Assembly: GCA_026315105.1 (NCBI GenBank)
Contig: CM048744.1
Span: 346,179,668 to 346,243,667 of the forward strand
Reading direction: 5' to 3'
Source: Locusta migratoria
Taxonomy: Eukaryota; Arthropoda; Insecta; Orthoptera; Acrididae
DNA length: 64,000 bases
The notes under the pieces are model-generated. The model saw nothing but the letters and a program-made list of their open reading frames with translations. It did not search any database and was not told the origin of the DNA. Position 1 is the stretch's first letter. Every line of letters starts with the position of its first letter. Positions 35,054 through 44,983 of the stretch are shown here, piece by piece. A program made the translations under genes and the position numbers.

Positions 35054-35482
35054 TCAAAGGCGAAGTTGAAAATTTGAGCTGTACCGGGATTCGAACCCGC
35101 ATTTCCCGCTTCAGGCCAGCGGTCGCCTTAACCAGTTAGGCTACTAGACATGTTTCCCGACCTGCCGAACTCTTGAATTTCTTGATTCCTCTTCCGCGCA
35201 GATTTGACTTTATTCCCGCAAGGAATCTGGCATGTTTGCGCATACGTACAGAAATTATTTGCTTGTTGGAGGCGCACAAGCAATTGTAGATACGGAGTCT
35301 GTCATTTCGAACAAGAGAAAGCAAGGGGCAGAAGTCACTAAAGTTGGAGTGCGGTAAGTCGAGAAATTTGACAGGAGGGAATCTTGTTTGGATTGCCCAA
35401 TTGATAAAGGTCACTAGTGGCCCGAAGCGAGGAATCGGGGTTGGAATACCGGTCCAGCACAAATTTTCAAGTTCGCCATTTA
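35054..35482. mobile_element. Element with inverted tRNA-like arms (copy 2)
   Basis: The left arm on the minus strand is tRNA-like: TAGCCTAACTGGTTAAGGCG (A box) and GGGTTCGAATCCCGG (B box). The right arm on the plus strand is a diverged copy (CTAGTGGCCCGAAGCGAGGA, GGGGTTGGAATACCGGTCC). The arms match in inverse for about 120 bp including the outer GCGAAGTTGAAAATTTG. Copy 1 is at 3318-3790. Sequence matching the outer end of copy 1 (GAATTTATTTCAATTCCCTG) reappears at about 35860, so the element may extend beyond the fold-back inserted at 35551. Confidence 0.7.
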
Positions 35483-35550
35483 ACTTATTACAATTTATTA
35501 TGGCTAACAGCCAAGATCGCTTCTAAGTCTGTATTACGACAAATATTTTG

Positions 35551-35775
35551 GGCAGCTTAAACTGCCAGTTTCGGATATGTAAGAATTCATTTAAAATCGT
35601 ACTCAATACGCTATAGCAAAACAAGAAAAATATATATTTTTAAATATATCTGTAAATACATCAAATTTCCAAAAGAAGTATTTGTCTAGCTGGTTTCGTT
35701 ATAGCGTTTTGAGTACTATTTTACATGTGCACTTACAGAGCGGAAGATGGCAGTTTAATCTGCCGAAACCGGTAA
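35551..35775. repeat. PLE-type fold-back
   Basis: Inverted arms of about 75-90 bp; the right arm has CGGAAGAT-GGCAG-TTTAAT-CTGCC-GAAACC (35741-35769), with a perfect 5-bp stem between the two conserved blocks. Confidence 0.75.
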
Positions 35776-35991
35776 ATGAAATACAAAACTATAAGCGACC
35801 TTGGCTGTTATCCTCCATAAATTGATTAAAAAAATTGCCCCAAAAATGACTAACTATTACGAATTTATTTCAATTCCCTGTAGCAGTCTAGATGTTTATT
35901 TCGAATTAATAAATTTACTATGTCTGTTAGTTTGAACCAGTTGTCTGTTCTTTCGGCCAAGTCTGAAAAGACTGACATCTATAATCACTAG

Positions 35992-35993
<2 letters not shown>

Positions 35994-36039
<46 letters not shown>
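35994..36039. repeat. Poly(T) run (46 T)
   Basis: Uninterrupted T-run, possibly the poly(A) tail of a minus-strand retroposon. The sequence to its left was not matched to any family. Confidence 0.9.
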
Positions 36040-36041
<2 letters not shown>

Positions 36042-37399
36042 AGCTGAATGTCGTCGGCTGCACTGGCAAATATCAAGAAACTTTTCTTGCAAAAGAGAAA
36101 TAGTATATACATTTTTATTAATATAAATTGCCGCATGTATGAAAGCTCATCACTTGAGAATGGATTCAGATTTGGCTGATCTTTTCTTTACTCTGTTCGT
36201 AATTCTCAGGAGAAGGTTTGTATGAAAGAAAATTTTTGTAAAATCTATCGGAAAATATCAGAATGTGAGAAAAACAACGTACGTTTCCAGATGGGTGGAA
36301 TCGCGTTGTAAAATAACCCTTCATCATTATAGTGCAGAATCCTCCCTAAAACTGGCGACAAGCCTATGCACACAAGATTAAAGCAGCCAGTCAGATTTTA
36401 TATGAAACGTTGTTCCTTTAGAATCGCCTCCGTATTACTATTACCTTCATGGTGTTATCTGTGGTGATCATATTTTTGGAGCGTTGCGAAGACAATGTCA
36501 GTTGGTGGTATTTTTGAATGTTGCCAAGAGTACAGATCGTGGTTCATTTTAATGCCTCCATGGCGTTGTCGTAATATAGGTCGGTGAAAGCGCAACGTAA
36601 TCCTACTACATGATAGTAGAGTCAATGAGACTGATGATCGTTCATAGTGCTTGGAGGCAAGATCATTTTTCAATAATTTTGTTTTCAGTTCAGAAACTCT
36701 CAGTACGCGGCGGGCTTTTTCTTTTCATTCTCCACTCCGAGGAGTGGAGCGGGCTGTTTGAGATCCGGCCCATAAAGAGTCGCGGTTCTATTCAGCCAAT
36801 TATCAGACAAGCTGATAGTGGGGCAAAGGGGGAATCCCAATTGGGAATAAGTGGGAGGGGCTTACCAGTTCCGGCATACGCCTTACAACCAAGGAAAACC
36901 TCCCGAAAACCATAGTCGGAACCGGGGGACTGGGACCAATTTAATTTATCTCCGGGACTTGCCCCGGACTAAAGATGGATTATCGAGAGAACACGAATGC
37001 ACTCACGTCAAAGATCGGACGCCCGAGTTGCTCTCGTAATCTCAGCTCGACCAACAGTGGACAAGCATCCCCCTACAGAAACAGCACCCGTGGGCACGGT
37101 GTCCTGTGCGTCGAGCCAAAACTCCCAATAAGATAAAAACACGTTATAAAAAGAATTTCCAATCTACTCGCTGCGAGAAAAACGTGCTAAGCTGTGATGT
37201 AAAAATGTGCGTTTTTTTCTTTTCCCAGTCATTTTCAACATAAAACAGGTAAGTTGTTTGTGTCCAACTCTATAATCATACCTGTTAATAGTACGGTCAT
37301 TAAAGTTACTAACGACACTGATAGAACAGCTCGAAAGGTCTAATATCCCGTTTCCAAATGATTTGTCCATCCATTTCGACTTCTATTCCGAATCAGGGT
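36040..37399. other. No gene recognised
   Basis: 36755-37130 is a GC-richer stretch (AATCCCAATTGGGAATAAGT, CTTACCAGTTCCGGCATACG) that looks like repeat DNA, but I cannot assign it. Confidence 0.4.
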
Positions 37400-37681
37400 C
37401 CCGATTGCAATAACAGTAAATAAGATCGGAGAGAGGAGGAGAAAGGGGGAATGAAATGGATTTTAAAAACGGGGGGGGGGTGATGTAGACTCAGCGGTGG
37501 GGGAGGAGATTGATATGGTGTACGATAGGAGGAAATGGTGTGAAGATAGGGAAGGAGACGGACAGAGGGAGAGGAGGCGATGGGGAAATAAAGGAGGGAG
37601 AAAGGGATATACATACGCATAAAAGATTATGGTGTACATACCATACACATTAGTAAATGCGAAGCGTTGCCGGGTTTGCTA
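37400..37681 (+). mobile_element. Helitron 3' end fragment
   Basis: A purine-rich stretch leads to GAAGCGTTGCCGGGTTTGCT and the terminus CTAG before T (about 37678-37682), the form of a Helitron 3' end. Confidence 0.6.
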
Positions 37682-38059
37682 GTCGAATATAAATTTAAAT
37701 GGCAGTAAGTCTCTTAATGTCAGTGTGAAGTCTAATTTTCATTAGAGTGAATAATCTTTAACGGTAACCATTTTGGACAATCTATATCTATAAATGTAAA
37801 TGTCTGTTCGGTGTACGTTTATCACGTCTGAACCACAAGACATAAAGAGCTAAAAATTTGTACAGTTACTAATGTCTACCCGGGGAAGACTTTAGGCACG
37901 GTTTTATGGCGATCGAATAGATATTTGGTAATTTGAAGAATATAACGCGAAATGCGGAACAATGATTCTTTGAAAATTATATTTACACTTTGAAAATGGT
38001 TTTATTGGTTGCATTGTTGCTTGAGGGCTATAATCATAAAAGGGTGGAGTATATTCTGG

Positions 38060-38088
38060 TGGAAAGTTACCGGTGTATATAAAATTCT

Positions 38089-38151
<63 letters not shown>

Positions 38152-38410
38152 TGTTGTCCGAAGTCTCCCGTTGTACAACATAGGAGTTCCATGCCGACAG
38201 CTATAACGGGGTGGAAGATATGGTGGTTGAAAGTCGTCAAATTATTAAAAAATTCGGACTGAAACCTAGTGATGACGTTTGCGACTCTATAGCAAGGAGG
38301 TTACATACAGCGAAACGTGATGCCACAGACCATATCTTTGGTTTATGCGTGCTACAATGTCTTCAGCTCTTTCTCGGTAAGGATAATCATACGAATAAGG
38401 AAATATAAGA
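38060..38410 (+). repeat. Helitron body repeat shared with 54160-54490
   Basis: TATATAAAATTCTACG, GTCTCCCGTTGTACA, GAGTTCC-TG-CGA, AGCTATAAC, GGTGGAAGATAT and TTGAAAGTC occur in the same order on the minus strand at 54490-54160. The open frame at 38211-38408 lies inside this repeat and is therefore not evidence of a gene. Confidence 0.8.
38091..38148. repeat. (GT)n microsatellite
   Basis: About 29 GT units. The homologous position in the minus-strand copy near 54455-54463 has only GAGTGGGTGT, so the tract expanded within this copy. Confidence 0.98.
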
Positions 38411-38463
38411 ATAAATAAATAAATAAAGCAGTAAATAAAATTTCTTTTAATACATCTCTTTAA

Positions 38464-38822
38464 GGCTTTTGAAATGTGGTGCTACAGAAGAATGCTGAAG
38501 ATTAGGTGGGTGGATCGCGTAACTAATGAGGAGGTATTGAACCGAATTGGGGAGAAAAGAAGTTTCTGGCATACCTTGACTAAAAGAAGGGATAGGTTGG
38601 TAGGACACATTCTTAGACATCAATGAATTGTGAATTTAGCGTTGGAGGGAAGTGTGTGGGGTAAAAATCGCAGAGGGAGACCAAGAGACGCGTATAGTAA
38701 GCAGATTCAAGTGGATGTGGGTTGTCGTTCTTATGAGGAGATGAAAAGGCTTGCTCAGGATAGAGTAGGGTGGAGAGCTGCATCAAACCAGTCTCTGGAC
38801 TGAAGACCACAACAACAACAAC
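38464..38822 (+). pseudogene. RTE-like LINE tail with 12-bp target duplication
   Basis: Frame MWCYRRMLKIRWVDRVTNEE-like to SYEEMKRLAQDRVGWRAASN, corresponding to the last ~105 residues of the RTE protein seen at 23319, with an in-frame stop at HRQ*IVNLA. It ends in a (CAA)n tail. ACATCTCTTTAA stands at 38452-38463 and 38823-38834, a perfect 12-bp duplication. A 5'-truncated insertion into the Helitron. Confidence 0.9.
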
Positions 38823-39082
38823 ACATCTCTTTAAAAAAAATCGATTTGACGCTTCGCGCATTACATCAAGTGATCCATCTGTGATATTATTACAATCATT
38901 ATTGTTGAATTTCGTGATTGGATTCTTCGAAACGAGTGCATTTTTACCTGTGATTTCTTATATATTCTCTGATAAATGTAACATCTTTTTAGAAAAAGGA
39001 GATGGACAGAGAGAGTGGATAGGAAAAGTACTAACTCAAGGTTCGAATAAATAAATACACGGGCAACGCCGGGTTTCAGCTA

Positions 39083-39795
39083 GTAAGAGAATAAAAGCCT
39101 TTGAAATGTGGTGTCACGGAAAATGAGTAGCTCGGATTACTAAGGAGGAGGGATTGAGTTGTGTGTGGAACGAAAAGAAATTTATGGCAAGCGCTCACTA
39201 AAAGAAGGGAGCTGTAGCTATTCCTAGGCTTGAAGGAATATGTGTGGAGAGAATGGGGCTAGTAAATTGTGGAGACCAAAGGTTGGCTGTAAGCAGGTTG
39301 AAACAGGAGTAGGTTACAACAGCCGTGCTTGCACAGACCTAACGTGTAGAGCTACACAAACCAGCAATAATGACGGCTGTTGCAGCTGAAACCACCCACC
39401 CTGTGAGACAAGCAGGAGCAGAGGTGAGGCTTAATATGGCGGACATAGCTGAGGCTTCGCTGGGAGCCGCTGTAGCCAGTGAAACTTTGGAGTTCGTGGA
39501 ATAGCGCGGCGCGGTGCGGCGAGCAGAGAACAGTGCCGCTGTGACGTCACAGCGGTCGTGGCGAGCAGCCAGCGCGGCGGAAGGGGATGTGGGCCATTCT
39601 GCCGGCTAACCCGCTGCACCAAGCAGGCACCGTAAGCCGCACCCGGGTCACGTATTGCCCGGGCTTATGGTGAAGCAAGCAATCTCACAAACACCGTATG
39701 TAGACACAGAGACAACGAAACAACACAGAAATGTGAGCCCTACAAAAAGTAAAAGAAACTCTCCAAATCATCGGAAGGAAGACTGCAACACACAG
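39083..39795. other. No gene recognised
   Basis: 39083-39340 contains decayed RTE-tail-like text (GCCTTTGAAATGTGGTGTCA, AAAAGAAGGGAGC). 39480-39620 is GC-rich and holds a perfect palindrome listed separately. Confidence 0.45.
39536..39555. promoter_or_regulatory. 20-bp perfect palindrome containing a CRE core
   Basis: CCGCTGTGACGTCACAGCGG is fully self-complementary and centred on TGACGTCA, the CREB/ATF consensus, in a GC-rich stretch. No promoter or gene could be tied to it; it may belong to a repeat. Confidence 0.35.
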
Positions 39796-39986
39796 CCCTC
39801 CGCGGTGGCAGAGGGGACTGAGGCGCTCCAGTCACGGTCTGCACGGCCACTACGGTTGGGGGTTCGAATACCCCCTCGGACATGGATATTTGTGCCGTCC
39901 CTAGTCTTAGCTAGTTCATAGTTTGTAAGCTTAGGGACTGATGACCCCGTAGTTAAGTCCCATAAGTATACAAACATTTCAACATT
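39796..39986 (+). mobile_element. SINE family 1
   Basis: Head CCGCGGTGGCAGAGGGGACT with B box GGGTTCGAATACCCC and the usual body. TGCAACACACA flanks it on both sides (left about 39785-39794, right from 39987). Confidence 0.92.
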
Positions 39987-40004
39987 TTGCAACACACACA
40001 TTTA

Positions 40005-40310
40005 CCTATACTCTTTCGTGTCATGAATTTTTGCAGATTAAATTTTGAGCAGAGTAGTCGTATACATTTTCCAGAAGATTAATACGATATCGTAGAAGTG
40101 TAAGACATCGTAAAAGTGTAGCGATCTGCTTCGATACTTTGCCATCATCTATATAGCAATGAAAATACAGGAGACATTAAAGGTTACCAAACAAATACTT
40201 TCATACAGGTTGAACTTGGACTCCTTGAAAATGTTTCAAGGGTACCTACACGTCTGTATCGGCTCGTTACAGACTGACTTCATTTCTTAGCTTCATTTAT
40301 CTTGTTCTGC
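40005..40310. repeat. Composite-repeat flank shared with 28864-29145
   Basis: See the matching entry at 28864; the same blocks in the same order lead into a minus-strand LINE-A 3' end. Confidence 0.8.
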
Positions 40311-41145
40311 ATCTACACGGGATACTCTGCAAATCACATTTAAGTGCCTGGCAGAGGGTTCATCGAACCACCTTTATACTATTTCTCCCATTCCATATCT
40401 CGAATATCGCGCGGGAAGAATGAACATCCAAATTTCTCATATTTTATTCTGATGATCATTTCTATCTATGTAAGTGGGAGTCAACAATATATTTTCGCAT
40501 CCGGAGGTGAATGTTGGCGATTGGAGTTTCGCAAGTAGCCCACGCCGCAGCGATAAGCGCCGTTGTAATGATTCCCATCCCAGATCCTGTATCATTTTCG
40601 TAACATTGTCTTCCATGTCTCGTAACAGTACAAAACAAGCTGCCCTTCTTTGGACTCTTTCGATGTCCTCCATCAAACCCACCTGATAAGGATCCCACAC
40701 TGGGCTGCAATACTCCAAAAATGGACGGACAAGCGCAGTTTATGCAGTTTCTTTTGTAGTTCTGTTGCATCTTTTGAGGGGTCTGCCAATAAAATGCAGT
40801 CTCTGGTTCGCCTTTCCCACGACATTATCTACGTCTTCTTTCCAGTTTAGGTCTGAAGTAATAGTAATTCCTAGGTATTTTGTGGAGTTTACGGCCTTCA
40901 CTTTTGATTGATTTGTCTGGTAAACAAAGTTTAACGGAATTCTTTTCTTACTCATGTGTATGACTTGACACTTCTCATTATTTAGAGTTAATTGGCAATT
41001 TTTACACCATACTGTTATCTTATTCAGATCGTTCTGCAGTTGGTTTTGATCTTCGGATGATTTTACTAGACGGTAAATGACGGCGTCCTCTGCAAAGAAC
41101 GCAAGAGAGTTACTTAGATTTTCTCCCAAATCGTTTATGTTGTGA
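40311..41145 (-). pseudogene. LINE-A copy, RT C-terminal half, minus strand
   Basis: The frame 41216-40740 reads RLVKSSEDQNQLQNDLNK, WCKNCQLTLNNEKCQVIHMS, STKYLGITITSDLNWKEDV and KANQRLHFIGRPLKRCNRTT. A second frame gives EYCSPVWDPYQVGLMEDI to RNDHQNKI. The catalytic FADD reads FAED. The 3' end lies at about 40311 (GCATCTACACGGGATACTCT). 5' truncated just upstream of the YINDL motif. Confidence 0.9.
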
Positions 41146-41400
41146 GATTTGTAATGAAAATATACGTAAAATGGCAACTGTACGCGTTTTGTTTGGAGCA
41201 TTTTGTACCGAAACAAACTGGTTAATACAATTAGAGGATCAGTTCACATATCTATGTTCTGAAGGAATTCCATCAGCAGAATGAACTAAATTGATTAGAC
41301 GTCTTTCTACAGGTTGTACGAAGTGGAGACAACTTCGCGGCATCTGAGATACTGGACAGTTGCTGCAGAGTGGCTTGGTGTTGTGATTACCAAACGAACT

Positions 41401-41598
41401 GCCGGCCGCGGTGGCCGAGGGGACTGAGGCGCTCCAGTCACGGTCTGCCCGGCCACTACGGTCGGGGGTTCGAATCCCCCCTCGGGCATGGATATTTGTG
41501 CCGTCCTAGTTCGTAAGTAGTTCATAAGTAGTTTGTAAGTTTAGGGACTGATGACCCCGTAGTCAAGTCCCATAAGCTCTAAAAACATTTAAACATGT
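41401..41598 (+). mobile_element. SINE family 1
   Basis: Complete from GCCGGCCGCGGTGGCCGAGG to AAAAACATTTAAACAT. No clear target duplication was seen. Confidence 0.92.
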
Positions 41599-41888
41599 TT
41601 TACTTCGAAAAATGCAGTTCCGAGTAACAGCAGGACTGTTATTAGTATACATATACACAAAACTGAGCAACTTTTCCTAAACCAATATTAATTAAAACCT
41701 TCTCGCTTACAGAAGGAACGCATTAATTACTTTACTGTATAACAATATAACCAGTTACATTATGTACAATAGTAAGTTAAATTCTTATTAACACAGTATA
41801 AGAATATACGTTTGTATAATATTGTCCTTAACATCACATTTTCACGTGGGAGGATACGCCGTCAAGTGAGGTGAAGCGTTATTATTAC

Positions 41889-41893
41889 AAAAA

Positions 41894-41940
<47 letters not shown>
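41889..41940. repeat. (AAAT)n tract
   Basis: About 13 tetranucleotide units directly abut the fold-back at 41941. Confidence 0.95.
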
Positions 41941-42207
41941 AAAAGTCTTGATCGCAAAAATTAGCAGCTTTTATTTACCGGTTCCGACCTGAAGTAGGTC
42001 ATCTTGGGAATAACAAGCAGCCCACGTGGCCAGTGCTGGGCTGGGTTGTACTGGGCAGTTCTGCTGTCAGCAGTTACCTGACAGCAGAACTGCCCAGTAC
42101 AACCCAGCCCAGCACTGGCCACGTGGGCTGCTTGTTATTCCCAAGATGACCTACTTCAGGTCGGAACCGGTAAATAAAAGCTGCTAATTTTTGCGATCAA
42201 GACTTTT
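41941..42207. repeat. PLE-type fold-back, near-perfect
   Basis: Arms of about 130 bp around a 7-base loop (CAGTTAC). Both arms include the AAGATGACC-TACTTCA-GGTCGGAAC block (here GGAAC instead of GAAAC). Same family as 10592-10828 (shared AAGTCTTGATCGC, ATAACAAGCAGCCCA and flanking ACATTTTCAGAGGAG-type sequence). Confidence 0.85.
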
Positions 42208-42579
42208 TTTTTGTAATATCAATAATACCATATATAGCTGTTTTTCTCCTCTGAAAATGTTGTCAAAATTAATGAAGCCCTATTGTTGACCGAATCCATC
42301 CAGAAACCGACCGTATTTCATCAGTAAGTTCAAGAAAGCTAATTTCGGCCAACCCGAAGGTTCGGCTGATTTCTGGTCGAAACCGGTCATAACTGAAACA
42401 GAATATTCGGTCAATTCTTAACTCTTAAGTCCTACGCGAAACACTTGCTATGCAAAATACTTTTCAGTCGGAAATCATGTTAAACCAACATGTTTCATTC
42501 CGGAAAATGTCCCGAAATTGATGTAATATATAATACTGTACAATCTATGGAGGAAAAAAATCGCACTGACGTGTTTTAC

Positions 42580-43484
42580 GATTCACTTTGGATTTGTAGT
42601 TTTATAAGATCTTGCAAATGTTTTGGACCAAAATAATAATAATCTAAATAATAAAAAAATAATTAATAAGTGTCTGAAACCCTTTTAGGGGAAAAATCGT
42701 AGGTAGTGGCGGGTTCCGAACCACTGACCTTCAGCGTCACAGATCAATGCACTGCCCGCTACGCTGTAGCTGACTATTAGAAGTTACGTTCTTTAATCTC
42801 ATACTATTGATGGCCGTTGTTAACTGATCCTAATATGGCATTTGTAGACACTAGATTATCATTTATCGTACGAAGAACGACGTGTTTTTGTTAATTCTTC
42901 ATTGCGCCATTGCTCTAAAATGACAACGTGTAAGCCGCGGTGGAGTAGCCGAGCGGTCTAAAGCGTCTCGCTGCGGAGCGCGCGGTTGCTCGCCGTGGAG
43001 GTTAGAGTCCTCCCTGGGGCATGGATGTGTGTGTTTGTCCTTAGGTTAGTTTACCTAGGTTTAAGTAGTTTGTAAGCTACGAACTGATGACCACGCAGTT
43101 TGGTCCGATAGATTTACAAACATTTGAACAACGTGTAAGTTACAACACGAAAATGATCAAATACGCAATGCAAGATGGCGTATGCCAGACAGAGTTCAGG
43201 GCGAGGAATATCATGTGACATCTGCGAACTGCTGGTTTTCGTTAATTCAGTGGAGGGTGTCAAAACTCCGTTATTTTTGCAAATCTCTCTCAAACGATAT
43301 GAGATATGGAAGAAAAAAAAATAAGGGAACAAACTTGTAGAGAATTTTCTCCTCTACAAATTCAGTAATTCAATTTCCGTGTCAGATGAATAGTTGAGCC
43401 GTTATTTTCATTTAAATTTCGAGCTGTCAAAAGACGATCGCAAAGGTCCACTTTTAGTGTTACTACCGTAACCTAAAGTGGGCC
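42580..43484 (+). repeat. ~1-kb TIR repeat family R1, copy 3, split by a SINE
   Basis: Begins CACTTTGGATTTGTAG and ends GTAACCTAAAGTGGGCC. The tRNA-like module is at about 42715-42775 on the minus strand. A family 2 SINE sits at 42932-43128 with a 9-bp duplication. Confidence 0.85.
42932..43128 (+). mobile_element. SINE family 2 inside R1 copy 3
   Basis: Complete family 2 SINE from GCCGCGGTGGAGTAGCCGAG. AACGTGTAA stands at 42923-42931 and 43129-43137. The B box reads GGTTAGAGTCC, a C-to-A change at the expected TTCGA, so this copy probably cannot be transcribed well. Confidence 0.93.
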
Positions 43485-43517
43485 AAAAATGAAATCTTTG
43501 TCTTTCAGATAACGTAT

Positions 43518-43784
43518 AGTTCCAATACATACAATGTAAGCTTTCACGGTCGGCGTCAACTTCATTTAAAACTTCCGGGCTCATAAGCCGTGGTCGATTT
43601 ATAAAACTTTCCCCTAACGTTTCATCTTCGGCTGCGGAAGACATCTTCAGAGGTAGAATGGCGAACAGTTCGCCATTCTACCTCTGAAGATGTCTTCCGC
43701 AGCCGAAGATGAAACGTTAGGGGAAAGTTTTATAAATCGACCACGGCTTATGAGCCCGGAAGTTTTAAATGAAGTTCCAATACA
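43518..43784. mobile_element. PLE-type fold-back with 12-bp target duplication
   Basis: AGTTCCAATACA occurs at 43518-43529 and 43773-43784. Between them, near-perfect arms (43559-43667 and 43668-43776) face each other. Each arm contains CTGAAGAT-GTCTTC-CGCAGCC-GAAGAT-GAAACG (plus strand at 43684-43715): a CTGANGA box, a 6-bp stem and GAAAC. Confidence 0.85.
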
Positions 43785-44140
43785 GTTAGGCAGGATAGGG
43801 AAGGGGCGAGCCATCCAAATATTGTTATTTCGAAGGGGTCACGTGCTGTAAAAATATTGAGAACGGCTTGATTGGGCAGTTCAAAGCAGGTCAGGCGGCC
43901 GGTGTGGGCAGAGGCAGGGCAGGGCAGGTGTGTGGGCTATTCGCTGCGGTGAGTCAGACGGCGCGCCGCCTCGTCACACTTGGTTACGCAATCGTTACAC
44001 CAGCAGCGCCACACCACGTGCTCGCCTGGCCGCGCTCGCAGGCGGCACGCGCCACACTACACCCGCTGCCAGCTCGCACGCTACACACACCGCCGTGTAC
44101 ACAGGCTTCATTCACACCATTACTTCGCAACTGCTAATAT
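43785..44140. other. No gene recognised; GC-rich stretch
   Basis: 43880-44090 is GC-rich with open frames in all plus-strand phases, which reflects composition. No domain was seen. Confidence 0.45.
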
Positions 44141-44750
44141 ACGGTCTCCCATTTATCTTCAACACCCAAAATATTCTTGGAATAACAGCTGTTTTAAAAG
44201 GACTTTCACCGGTATCGATGTATGGCAGGGGCTCAAGAATGTAAATATTCTGAAACATTCAAATGTTCAAATGTTCAAATGCTTGTATAGTCTAGGGGAC
44301 TTAACTACGGGGTCATCAGTCCCTAAACTTACAAACTACTTATGAACTAACTATGACTAAGGACGGCACAAATATCCATGCTCGAGGGGGGATTCCAATC
44401 CCCGCCCGTAGTGGCCGTGCAGACCGTGACTGGAGCGCCTCAGTCCCCTCGGCCACCGCGGTCGGCTAAATATTCTGAAACATTCAAAATGAAAGCATGT
44501 GTGTTTTTCAAACATAAACTTAAGTCCTTTTAAATGGAAACCCTAGCATGACAAATCACACAATGGCGTTGATTGCATCGCAATACTTCAATTAAATCCC
44601 GAGATATCGCGAAGCGAAGTTGACGCCTGAAATACGCGAAACGCGCGGCTAGCGCACGTCCTGAGACTCAGGCGGGAACCCCATGCTGCTCAGGACGTGA
44701 GCTAACCGCGCGTTTCGCGTATTTCAGGCGTCAACTTCGCGATATCTTCC
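44141..44750 (+). mobile_element. Fragment of the long-TIR transposon family with internal palindrome
   Basis: Follows the end of the 44984 element (ACCCAAAATATTCTTGGAAT, ACTTTCACCGGTATCGATGT). It is interrupted by a SINE and then ends in an inverted repeat (44602-44746) built from GAAGTTGACGCCTGAAATAC and its reverse complement. No coding frame. Confidence 0.75.
44264..44466 (-). mobile_element. SINE family 1, minus strand, 22-bp duplication
   Basis: A reverse-oriented SINE sits between two exact copies of the 22 bp at 44242-44263 and 44467-44488 (TAAATATTCTGAAACATTCA plus AA). Long perfect duplication and intact head show a recent insertion into the transposon fragment. Confidence 0.96.
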
Positions 44751-44981
44751 ATCCCGGGAAGTACTTTATATTTGTTGCCATTTGCATAAAATATTAGGTA
44801 AAAGTAATAAATTAGAAACTTGATGATTCGTACATAGTTCATAATATCAATATAGAAACTCAAGCAATAAAAACAATCAGCAAAAAGCTCATTTATTAAA
44901 ATGACCAGTTTCGGCGCATTTAGTCAGCCATTTTTACTATTTGGTTGGAAATGGTGCTCTTAATCTGGTGACGTTTTGCTA
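44751..44981. other. Unassigned; minus-strand PLE-like end
   Basis: 44905-44935 reads GACCAGTTTCGGCGCATTTA, whose reverse complement holds GCGCCGAAACTGG as at PLE ends. Otherwise nothing is recognised. Confidence 0.4.
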
Positions 44982-44983
44982 TA

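Larger units (their letters stand above)
37781..39082 (+). mobile_element. Helitron (non-autonomous), with nested LINE tail
   Basis: The 5' end TCTATATCTATAAATGTAAA begins after an A near 37781. The 3' end GGGCAACGCCGGGTTTCAG then CTAG precedes T near 39082. TC...CTRR between A and T is the Helitron signature. The body contains a (GT)n tract, a segment repeated at 54160-54490, and a RTE LINE tail. No Rep/helicase frame is present. Confidence 0.7.

Noticed and set aside
38211..38408. Host exon with a donor-like GTAAGG at its end
   Set aside because: The stretch is part of a Helitron-body repeat that is also present at 54160-54490.
43868..44345. Overlapping 89-121 codon frames in GC-rich sequence
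   Set aside because: All plus-strand phases are open at once, which follows from low stop-codon density in GC-rich DNA; the frames also run into a SINE.
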